Part shown: one piece after another, positions 43,994 to 51,328 of the stretch
Layout: each line of letters starts with the position of its first letter
How positions within the stretch are numbered: position 1 is the stretch's first letter
Source of the DNA: an uncultured bacterium
Lineage (GTDB): Bacteria > Bacillota > Clostridia > Lachnospirales > Lachnospiraceae
Direction: 5' to 3'
Assembly: GCA_947381965.1 (NCBI GenBank)
Contig: CANCXX010000015.1
Location: forward strand, 1 to 64,000
DNA: 64,000 bases
Position numbers and translations under genes: made by a program
The notes under the pieces: model-generated
Database searches by the model: none
Seen by the model: only the letters and a program-made list of their open reading frames with translations
Told to the model about the DNA's origin: nothing

Positions 43994-45862
43994 TTATTCT
44001 GTTTTTAAAGCCCGCATGGAATTTAAGATAGCAATCACAGAAACACCCACATCCGCAAACACAGCCTCCCACATATTCGCCATTCCAAAAGCTCCAAGAA
44101 GAAGCACCAGCGCCTTTACTCCAAGGGCAAAAACAATATTTTGCTTTACAATCCCAAGGGTCTTACGGGATATTTTCACAACTGCGGCAATTTTTCTCAC
44201 ATCATCATCCATGAGAACCACATCTGCCGCTTCTATGGCGGCGTCCGACCCCATACTGCCCATGGCAATACCTATATCCGCCCTGGTAAGCACAGGCGCG
44301 TCATTGATGCCATCACCTGCAAAGGCAAGCTTTTCTTTATCTTTCTGCGCCTTTAACAGTTCTTCCACCTTCGACACCTTATCTCCAGGGAGAAGCTCCG
44401 CATGGACTTCGTCCACCCCAAGCGCTTCCGCCACTGCTTTAGCTGCTGCCATCCGGTCCCCGGTAAGCATAACGCATTTTTTTACACCCACCCGCTTCAT
44501 ACTGGCAATGGCGTCCCTGGCTCCCTCTTTTACCGTATCGGAAATCACAATGGCTCCCGCATATTCTCCTTCACATGCCGCATAAACAACCGTGCCTGCA
44601 ATTTGACAAGGGTCGTAAGAAATATGGCGTTCTTCCATCAGCTTTTCATTCCCAATCAAAACTTCCTTTCCGTCAACAGGGACACAGATCCCCCGGCCTG
44701 CAATTTCTTCTGCCTGACCAATTCGTTCCATGTCCAGCTCCCTGCCATAAGCTTCCCTGATGGATCCTGCAATGGGATGGGTGGAATATGCCTCTCCCAA
44801 AGCTGCCATTTCCAAAAGTGCTTCTTTTGAAAAGCCCTTTGGAAGAATTTCCTGTACTTTAAATTCTCCCTTGGTAAGAGTTCCCGTTTTATCAAAAACA
44901 ATCGTGGTCATTTCGGCAACTGCTTCCAGATAGTTGCTCCCCTTTACCAAAACGCCAATCCGTGAGGCAGCCCCAATTCCCCCAAAAAAACCAAGAGGCA
45001 CAGAAATCACCAGGGCGCAGGGACAGGAAATTACAAGGAAAATGCAGGCCCGCTGTATCCACTCTCCCCATCCGCCCCCTGTAATGAGGGGAGGCAGCAG
45101 GGCAAGAAGCACCGCTCCGATTGTTACTACTGGCGTGTAATACCTGGCAAATCTGGTAATAAAATTTTCCACTTTTGCCTTTTTGGAGCTGGCATTTTCC
45201 ACCAGCTCAAGAATTTTTGCCACCGTAGAATCGTCAAATTCCTTTGTCACCTGTACTTTCAGTGTACCGCTTCCGTTTACGCATCCGCTGAAAATCTCAT
45301 CTCCCACAGATGCCTTTCTCGGAACCGATTCGCCTGTAAGGGCCGCCGTGTCAATCAGTGATTCGCCTTCTGTCACGATGCCGTCAAGAGGAATCCGCTC
45401 CCCTGGCTTTACCACTATAATGCTTCCAACCTCCACTTCATCCGGGTCTGTCTGTACCAGCCTGCCATCCTTTTCTATATTGGCATATTCCGGGCAAATA
45501 TCCATCATATCGGAAATCGACTGCCGGGACTTTCCCACCGCATAGCTTTGAAACAGCTCTCCCACCTGATAAAAAAGCATGACCGCAACGGCTTCTGAAT
45601 ATTCCCCTACCCCAAAGGCTCCGAAGGTCGCTATCATCATAAGGAAATTCTCATCAAACACTTGCCCGTGACTGATATTTCTTACCGCTTTATAAATAAT
45701 GTCATACCCAATAATCAGATAAGGAACCAGATAAATAGCAGACAAAATCCAGGGACTTCCTATTCCCGCAAACAATCCCATATGTTCGCATACAAACAAT
45801 GCTATAAACAAAATAAACGATACTATAATACGCATCATCATTTTCTGTTGCTTTTTTGTCAT
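43994..45862 (-). CDS. Zn/Cd/Pb-type P1B-2 heavy-metal ATPase
   Basis: This 622-residue protein has TGES at 176-179, the transmembrane metal site CPC at 280-282, and phosphorylated Asp324 in DKTGTLTKG. It then has GDGINDAPVL, Lys in the seventh span (ALGVKALVLLL), and ADVG in the eighth, the combination defining zinc/cadmium/lead exporters. It lacks the N-terminal heavy-metal-binding domain found in many relatives; that domain is encoded separately just upstream. It should pump divalent metal out of the cytoplasm. GAGG precedes the ATG. Confidence 0.92.
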   Translation of the reverse strand: MTKKQQKMMMRIIVSFILFIALFVCEHMGLFAGIGSPWILSAIYLVPYLIIGYDIIYKAVRNISHGQVFDENFLMMIATFGAFGVGEYSEAVAVMLFYQVGELFQSYAVGKSRQSISDMMDICPEYANIEKDGRLVQTDPDEVEVGSIIVVKPGERIPLDGIVTEGESLIDTAALTGESVPRKASVGDEIFSGCVNGSGTLKVQVTKEFDDSTVAKILELVENASSKKAKVENFITRFARYYTPVVTIGAVLLALLPPLITGGGWGEWIQRACIFLVISCPCALVISVPLGFFGGIGAASRIGVLVKGSNYLEAVAEMTTIVFDKTGTLTKGEFKVQEILPKGFSKEALLEMAALGEAYSTHPIAGSIREAYGRELDMERIGQAEEIAGRGICVPVDGKEVLIGNEKLMEERHISYDPCQIAGTVVYAACEGEYAGAIVISDTVKEGARDAIASMKRVGVKKCVMLTGDRMAAAKAVAEALGVDEVHAELLPGDKVSKVEELLKAQKDKEKLAFAGDGINDAPVLTRADIGIAMGSMGSDAAIEAADVVLMDDDVRKIAAVVKISRKTLGIVKQNIVFALGVKALVLLLGAFGMANMWEAVFADVGVSVIAILNSMRALKTE

Positions 45863-45917
45863 AACCTACCTCATTTCCAATTCCAGAGTATGTAAAAATG
45901 CTCTGAATCCTGCCCGG

Positions 45918-46136
45918 CTATAAGAGAATTTTGCAGTCCGGCTCCACTTTGGCACAGACCTTAACCACTTCCTTCATTATCTCTTCAAACTTATCCTCCT
46001 GGGCGTCAATCGTCATCTTCTGGGCTAAAAAGCTTACATTTGCATCATTTACACCCTGTATTTTTTTAATCGCTTCCTCCATCTTTGCGGCGCAGTTTGC
46101 ACAGTCCAAATCTTCCAGTTTAAATTTCTTTTTCAT
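45918..46136 (-). CDS. Small heavy-metal-associated (HMA) domain protein
   Basis: About 72 residues starting MKKKFKLEDLDCANCAAKME, the ferredoxin-like HMA fold with metal-binding CANC. It acts as a free metallochaperone or detached N-terminal domain for the ATPase encoded 55 bases downstream. The start at 46136 has AAAGGA upstream; a longer in-frame form from 46205 is less likely. The extra Cys near the C-terminus (KVCAKVEPDCKI) may aid metal handling. Confidence 0.85.
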   Translation of the reverse strand: MKKKFKLEDLDCANCAAKMEEAIKKIQGVNDANVSFLAQKMTIDAQEDKFEEIMKEVVKVCAKVEPDCKILL

Positions 46137-46278
46137 TTTTCTTATCCTTTCTTTTTTGTAATCGCTTTCCGCCATATACCTGAACCTAAAGTCCTGCAGC
46201 GGCAAATGCAGTCAAGCCATTTTGCATATGCAGATGGCTAACTTATTTTGTGACAGTTCCTTGCGCTTTGTTACAGCT

Positions 46279-46671
46279 TTATTCCAAAATATGCTCTCTT
46301 CCCTGAGCAATAATTGTTCTCACATGTCCGTCTGCCAGAGAATAAAATACAGATTTTCCCTCCCGTCTGCTTTTTACCAGCTTTGACTGCTTTAAAATCT
46401 TAAGCTGATGGGAAATAGCAGACTGCGTCATCTGTAAGGCCTGGGCCATGTCACATACACATACCTCCGCCTCAAAAAGCACAAACAGAATTCGAATCCG
46501 GGTGGAATCCCCAAAAACCTTAAAAAGCTCCGCTAAATCATACAATTCTTCCTCCTCCGGCATTTTGGCGCTGACTATCTTAAGCAGCTCCTCATGTGTC
46601 TGGAATGTCTCACAGCACTCTATCCCATTACGAATCAATCCATCACCTGTCTTTCCATTATATTCATTCAT
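46279..46671 (-). CDS. ArsR/SmtB-family metal-sensing repressor
   Basis: A 130-residue winged-helix protein. It has both metal sites known in the family: an alpha-3 type site with Cys71, Cys73 and Asp74 (EVCVCDMAQ), and an alpha-5 site with Asp114, His116, His127 and Glu130 at the C-terminus. The family represses metal-efflux operons until zinc, cadmium or lead binds. The ATG at 46671 has no ribosome site; a TTG at 46638, five bases after AGGTG, may be the real start and would remove the first 11 residues. It heads the HMA-ATPase operon. Confidence 0.88.
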   Translation of the reverse strand: MNEYNGKTGDGLIRNGIECCETFQTHEELLKIVSAKMPEEEELYDLAELFKVFGDSTRIRILFVLFEAEVCVCDMAQALQMTQSAISHQLKILKQSKLVKSRREGKSVFYSLADGHVRTIIAQGREHILE

Positions 46672-46672
46672 T

Positions 46673-46722
46673 TGAGCAATTGTTCATATGTTTATGATAA
46701 ATTACCTTTTGATAAATGTCAA
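46673..46722 (-). promoter_or_regulatory. Promoter and ArsR operator of the metal operon
   Basis: On the minus strand TTGACA (46717-46722) and TATCAT (46694-46699) are 17 bases apart. Just downstream, TGAACAATTGCTCA (46673-46686) is a near-perfect palindrome resembling SmtB/CadC operators. Binding there would block transcription. The rest of 46687-46869 shows nothing else. Confidence 0.6.
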
Positions 46723-46869
46723 CATCTTTTTATATCTTTTGTAAACTTAGTATCTTTATTTTGGACAACAAATAAGAATTCTTTTTCACTATGTATCTGC
46801 ACGCATCTGTAACCTTGCTTTATTTTTGTAAACAGGTCAACGTATCCTTTCTGTTTTTCATTGCAAATC

Positions 46870-47469
46870 TCATTCCCCACAACTTGAAAAATGAAAATAA
46901 GATAAAATACTAATAGGACAAAAATATAAACACCAAAATTCCAGCACTGCCACGCCTGTCCATGATGGACTGTCAGCTTTGCATAATCCAGTCATAGGAA
47001 AAATCAGGCAGGAGATAAAAAACACTCCATGTATCATTAACAGATATTTCAGCCACTTCTCAATTTTCGTCCGCGGTTTTACCGTCAGTCCTGCAAAAAA
47101 TGTGGCCAATGACATAACAGCATAACCTAATAAGTCATAGTTAAACAGCAGCCCGCATTGCTGAAAATCAAGAAGTACGGCAGCCTGTTGTGTTAAATCA
47201 TTTAGCCGTACAGTTGTTAACTGTGCAAAATAGACTAATAAAATGATGGCTGTATATACGGCGGAAAAAGCTACCGAAACATAACCTGCTAATTTTTCTT
47301 CCTTTTTAGCAAAGTAAGCATATCCACACATCATTAGTACAAAACTAAAGGCAATGAACATAGACGAAAAGTAGCTGCCATAATCAAAGCCAAATAGCAT
47401 AGACAGCGCAAAGCAGACTACCGCAATGAAATTAACAACAGCGCCATATACTCCAATTTTCTTATTCAT
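46870..47469 (-). CDS. Integral membrane protein of unknown function
   Basis: About 199 residues with five or six hydrophobic segments (VVNFIAVVCFALSMLFGF, FIAFSFVLMMCGYAYFA, VAFSAVYTAIILLVYFAQL and others) and charged KKEEK and KPRTKIEK loops. I do not recognise a family with certainty. The start at 47469 overlaps the TetR stop by eight bases, so it is co-translated with the regulator and probably is its main regulated partner. Confidence 0.7.
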   Translation of the reverse strand: MNKKIGVYGAVVNFIAVVCFALSMLFGFDYGSYFSSMFIAFSFVLMMCGYAYFAKKEEKLAGYVSVAFSAVYTAIILLVYFAQLTTVRLNDLTQQAAVLLDFQQCGLLFNYDLLGYAVMSLATFFAGLTVKPRTKIEKWLKYLLMIHGVFFISCLIFPMTGLCKADSPSWTGVAVLEFWCLYFCPISILSYFHFSSCGE

Positions 47470-48046
47470 CAGCCTGCACTGTCCCTTCCAAAAGAATATC
47501 AACCAATTTACCAATATATACGGCTCTGTCTCCGGCTTTCGTAAAATCATAACCAAGTAATTGATTAACTGTTTCACTTCCTAAAAATGCTATCTGCATT
47601 GCAGCAGTGAGAATAAATACAAACATAGATTTATCCTCATTTGACATTCCTTTTTTCAGAGACAGCGAAAAACCCTGTTGAGTAAGTACAGAATTACAAT
47701 TTTTTGTATAATTTTGCAGATCACCTAAAATGGAAACACGCGAAATTGCAGAATGTTCAAACAGAAAATCAAAAACATAAGCAGCACAAGCCGTTAAGCG
47801 TTCTTTATCTGTTTCATATTGATTCGTCACCTGAAATTCTGTAACTACTTTTCCGATAATGCGCTGCACACATTCCGTTATCAATTTATCTTTACTTCCA
47901 AAGTGATAGTTGATTAAACCTAATCCAACCTCTGCTTTCCCTGCAATCATACGGGCAGTAATGTCTTTAATATTACCGTTGTATTGCTCAATCAATTCAG
48001 TTGTGACTTCAATAATGTGATTTTTAACATTGATATTTTTTTCCAT
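47462..48046 (-). CDS. TetR/AcrR-family repressor
   Basis: About 194 residues. The N-terminal helix-turn-helix (ITARMIAGKAEVGLGLINYHFGSKDKLI) carries the family signature YHFGSKDKL. The C-terminal ligand domain is helical and not recognisable. The start at 48046 follows GAGAGG. Two copies of its likely operator surround the promoter, indicating autorepression, and the downstream membrane protein gene is co-transcribed. Confidence 0.88.
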   Translation of the reverse strand: MEKNINVKNHIIEVTTELIEQYNGNIKDITARMIAGKAEVGLGLINYHFGSKDKLITECVQRIIGKVVTEFQVTNQYETDKERLTACAAYVFDFLFEHSAISRVSILGDLQNYTKNCNSVLTQQGFSLSLKKGMSNEDKSMFVFILTAAMQIAFLGSETVNQLLGYDFTKAGDRAVYIGKLVDILLEGTVQADE

Positions 48047-48058
48047 ATTAAGCCTCTC

Positions 48059-48106
48059 TTGAACAACGTTCAACTACATTATATTGAACAACGTTCTAAA
48101 AGTCAA
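48059..48106 (-). promoter_or_regulatory. TetR promoter with two operator copies
   Basis: On the minus strand TTGACT (48101-48106) and TATAAT (48078-48083) are 17 bases apart. The palindrome TTGAAC-AAC-GTTCTA (48084-48098) fills the spacer, and TTGAAC-AAC-GTTCAA (48059-48073) lies just after the -10 box. Centre spacing is 25 bases. Confidence 0.75.
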
Positions 48107-48400
48107 TGGACTTTCCAAACTTTTATCTCATTTTCACCTTAAAAACGCATATCGGTTGATATGCTTTATTTTTCCGCCTCCTCCTTACTTTGGATATGGA
48201 CTGCCTGAATAATTGTGTTCCGTTCTTTTGCTATCCATTATCTTTTACCCCCATAAATTTCTTAATCTTTCACCGTAAACAACCATCATTTCCAGAATTA
48301 AATTCTACATATATTTCTTGTATTTTTCGGCCCTATATGGTAAAAATTTAATCTGTTTGTTGTAAAATGCTTTTTGGAGGTTTTAGATTCCTTTTTGGCA
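48107..48400. other. Intergenic region without recognised features
   Basis: AT-rich sequence between the TetR promoter and a small ORF. I see no gene, repeat or clear hairpin in it. Confidence 0.4.
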
Positions 48401-48652
48401 TCATTGCATCTTTGTGTCTTCTCCCACTCTTCTCACCAGTTCATCCACATGGTTTATTATTTTCCTCTGGTAATCAGAAAGGCATTCCATCCCATTTAAT
48501 ATATGATTTCCCATAATCCCAAGTTCCCGTTCATCGGTTATTTGAGACATATGATTTAAAAACCCTACGGCATACCCAAATACCTGAACTGTAGACAATA
48601 CGATTTCTGTCTGCTCCTTTATCTGCTGTAATTCATATTTTATATCCATCAT
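48401..48652 (-). CDS. Small hypothetical protein
   Basis: About 83 residues, helical in appearance, with no membrane span or known motif (YELQQIKEQTEIVLSTVQVF; DYQRKIINHVDELVRR). GGGG lies nine bases before the chosen ATG; a GTG at 48667 and an ATG at 48649 are alternatives. It stands alone between the TetR operon and the tRNA gene. Function is unknown; codon pattern and length make it plausible but not certain. Confidence 0.5.
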   Translation of the reverse strand: MMDIKYELQQIKEQTEIVLSTVQVFGYAVGFLNHMSQITDERELGIMGNHILNGMECLSDYQRKIINHVDELVRRVGEDTKMQ

Positions 48653-48785
48653 ATCATCATTCCCCACTTCCGTTTTCTACCTATAATATCCATTACCATA
48701 GTTACTCATTCCTGTCTTACAGTTTCTTTTTCACTGAAAATTCATGTGTCCGGTTATTTTATTTTTAACTTTGGGAAAATTTTTC

Positions 48786-48814
48786 TTGAATATAATTTGT
48801 GATTGTGTTATACT
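48786..48814 (+). promoter_or_regulatory. Promoter of the tRNA-Gly gene
   Basis: TTGAAT (48786-48791) and TATACT (48809-48814) are separated by 17 bases and end ten bases before the tRNA. Confidence 0.6.
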
Positions 48815-48823
48815 TTTTTACAT

Positions 48824-48894
48824 GCAGATGTAGTTCATCGGTAGAATATCAGCTTCCCAAGCTGAGGAGGCGGGTTCGATTCCCGTCATCTGCT
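48824..48894 (+). tRNA. tRNA-Gly (anticodon CCC)
   Basis: The seven-base acceptor stem GCAGATG pairs with CATCTGC. The anticodon arm TCAGC-TTCCCAA-GCTGA carries anticodon CCC, and the T arm contains GGTTCGATTCC. The total length is 71 bases with discriminator T. The CCA end is not encoded and must be added by nucleotidyltransferase. It is a single-gene unit next to an accessory region, a common insertion position for islands. Confidence 0.93.
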
Positions 48895-48902
48895 TTGGTT
48901 AA

Positions 48903-48941
48903 AATAGCGGAAACCTTGTTTTTTACTGGGTTTCCACTATT
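48903..48941 (+). terminator. Possible terminator after the tRNA gene
   Basis: AATAG-GGAAACC pairs with GGTTTCC-CTATT around a T-rich loop, with one mismatch, nine bases after the tRNA. The T-run after the stem is weak. Confidence 0.45.
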
Positions 48942-49040
48942 TATGTGTGCTATATCCGGCAGACAGTTGTAGACAGTACCTTGCTACTGTTATAACGCTT
49001 TAGTTATGAGGTCAATTGTTTCTTTTTCTATACCACCAAT

Positions 49041-49343
49041 TTATTCTTTCTCATTCATTAACTGCTGTAGTTCTTCTTTGCTTGGAAGCACCGTTTGATA
49101 TTTGCTCGCAAATATCTGATTATTGTCTTCTGGTAAAGTCATTTCTACCACCGCATCTTTCTTATCTTTACATATAATAATTCCTATTGTTGGGTTTTCA
49201 TCCTCAAGCTTTACTTTCCTGTCATAATAGTTTACATACATCTGCATTTGCCCTATATCCTGATGCTTCAGCTGACCAACCTTTAAATCAAATAGAACAA
49301 AACATCTTAACAGACGATTAAAAAATACAAGAGCGATGTTATT
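49041..49343 (-). pseudogene. C-terminal remnant of a DUF1016 (YhcG-type) nuclease-domain protein
   Basis: The readable part ALVFFNRLLRCFVLFDLK, GQLKHQDIGQMQMYVNYYDR, ENPTIGIIICKDK and IFASKYQTVLPSKEEL matches the C-terminal PDDEXK-like domain of DUF1016 proteins, which are about 330-350 residues long. Only about 100 residues remain; the N-terminal domain is absent, and homology stops near 49343, just before the GC-rich ABC genes. There is no ribosome site for the residual ORF. This looks like a gene cut by insertion or deletion at the island boundary. Confidence 0.7.
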
Positions 49344-49537
49344 CCGAAATCGGGATAACATAGATTTGCATTTTTCCAAGAAAAGATTTCCTGGCCTCAT
49401 GATTTTTTAGAAAAAAGCTTGCGCTGGACGGCGGGTCCAAAAATATGTTATACTCATCAGCGATAAAACAACGTCTCTGGAATCCTTCACTCAAGACCGA
49501 TTCAAAACAGGTCCGCGGCCCTGAAAGGCAGAAGAAC

Positions 49538-51328
49538 ATGAAAAAATTACTGATAAACCATAAAAAATACGGCTTCGGGGACTTTTTGAGGATCCCGTTC
49601 ACGGTGTGCCCGGTGTATGCGGGAATCAAGACGCTCAATCAGGTATTAGTATCCATCCTGCCGTCACTGCAGGTGCTCGCCACGGCAGCCTTCATCGACA
49701 CCGCCCTGGACATCTTCGCGGGGAAGGCCGGGCAGTTGGCCATCACGACACCCCTGCTGTGCCTGATCGCCATAGTGACCTACAACAACCTGAACTGGCA
49801 GCTTATAAGCTACATAAACCTGAAAATGCAGATGCGCCTGGAATTCGCATACCGCACCGGAATCGTCGAGAAGCGGGCGGCGCTGGAATACCGGCATGTG
49901 GAGGACAACGATACCTGGGAGCTGATCAACCGGGTCTGCGGCGACCCTGTGGGGAAACTGATCGGCGGATTCGACAATATCCTCGGCGCGGCGAACATCG
50001 TCCTGCAGGTGGGTTCCCTGCTTGTCATCCTGATCGCCCAGGTGTGGTGGGCGGGGCTGGCCATCGTAGCCATCTCCGTTCCCCTGTTCCGGTTGGCGGT
50101 CAAGGGCGGACAGCAAATCTACGAGGAAAATAAGGAAGCGGAGAAGCACCGCCGCAGGGCAGACTACTTAAAGAGCGTGCTGCAGGGGCGGGAAAAGGTG
50201 GAGGAACGGGCGCTTTTCGGTTATACGGAAAAGGTGAACCGGCAGTGGCTGGAAAAATATGAGGCCGCCCGGAAGATCTCCGTGGGAGTGAACGCCAGAT
50301 ATTTTATCCGTCTGAAGGGTTCCAGCCTGATTACAGTGCTGCTCTCCCTGCTGATTATCAGCGTGCTCCTGTTTCCTCTGACAAAGGGGCTCATCACGCC
50401 GGGCATGTTCATGGGGCTCATCACCTCCACCCTGAACCTGATCCAGATGATGTCCTGGGAGCTGTCCGACACCATGAATAAAATCGCCCAGAACATGGAG
50501 TACTGTAAGGACCTGACCGCCTTCTGCGCCCTGTCCGAAACCCCCGGTGCGCTGGACCTGCCCGGTGCCGGGATTCCTTTCGAAAGCCTGGAGTTTCGCC
50601 AGGTATCCTTCCGGTATCCGGGCACGGAGAAGGATATCCTAAAATGTTTCAGCCTTCGCCTGGAATGCGGCAGGCATTATGCCTTCGTGGGCGTCAACGG
50701 GGCCGGAAAGACCACGCTGACCAAGCTTCTGACTGGCCTGTATGACAATTACGAGGGAGAAATCCTGCTCAACGGCAGGGAGCTGAGGACCTTCCGCCAG
50801 GCAGATTTGAAGGCGTTCTTCTCCGTGGTCTATCAGGATTTCGCCAGATATCAGATATCCCTGGAGGATAATATCGCCCTGGGGAACGTGCTTCAAAAGG
50901 ACCGGACGAAAATCAGGGAAACCGCGGAGGCAATGGGCCTTGGCCAGACGATTGCCGAACTGCCTAGGGGGATGGAGACCCCTCTGGGAAAAATAAAGAA
51001 ACAGGGCGTGGACCTCTCCGGAGGGCAGTGGCAGCGCCTGGCCATCGCCAGGGCCCTGTATCATCCGGCGGCGGTTCAGATCCTGGACGAGCCCACGGCG
51101 GCTTTGGATCCGGTGGCGGAGAGCGGCATCTATGAAATGTTCGGCAAGATCAGCGCCGGGAAATCCACGATCTTCATCACCCACAGGCTGGGCGCCGCCC
51201 GTCTGGCGGATGAAATCATCGTGGTGGACGGCGGGAAGGTGGCGGAACAGGGGAATCATGAAGGTCTGCTCTCCCAGAAGGGCATTTATGCCTCTATGTA
51301 TGAGGCGCAGAGGAGCTGGTATCAATGA
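49538..51328 (+). CDS. ABC half-transporter (exporter type), subunit 1
   Basis: About 596 residues: an N-terminal six-span exporter domain to about 330, then a nucleotide-binding domain with Walker A GVNGAGKTT (about 385-393), signature LSGGQWQRLAIARAL, Walker B VQILDEPTAALDP and switch His in FITHRLG. All catalytic residues are intact. It pairs with the next gene, which overlaps by ATGA, as a likely heterodimeric exporter. Codon third positions are strongly G/C, unlike the neighbouring genes, suggesting recent transfer. The start at 49538 is nine bases after AAAGG. The exported substrate is unknown, and no peptide or resistance gene adjoins it. Confidence 0.88.
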   Translation: MKKLLINHKKYGFGDFLRIPFTVCPVYAGIKTLNQVLVSILPSLQVLATAAFIDTALDIFAGKAGQLAITTPLLCLIAIVTYNNLNWQLISYINLKMQMRLEFAYRTGIVEKRAALEYRHVEDNDTWELINRVCGDPVGKLIGGFDNILGAANIVLQVGSLLVILIAQVWWAGLAIVAISVPLFRLAVKGGQQIYEENKEAEKHRRRADYLKSVLQGREKVEERALFGYTEKVNRQWLEKYEAARKISVGVNARYFIRLKGSSLITVLLSLLIISVLLFPLTKGLITPGMFMGLITSTLNLIQMMSWELSDTMNKIAQNMEYCKDLTAFCALSETPGALDLPGAGIPFESLEFRQVSFRYPGTEKDILKCFSLRLECGRHYAFVGVNGAGKTTLTKLLTGLYDNYEGEILLNGRELRTFRQADLKAFFSVVYQDFARYQISLEDNIALGNVLQKDRTKIRETAEAMGLGQTIAELPRGMETPLGKIKKQGVDLSGGQWQRLAIARALYHPAAVQILDEPTAALDPVAESGIYEMFGKISAGKSTIFITHRLGAARLADEIIVVDGGKVAEQGNHEGLLSQKGIYASMYEAQRSWYQ

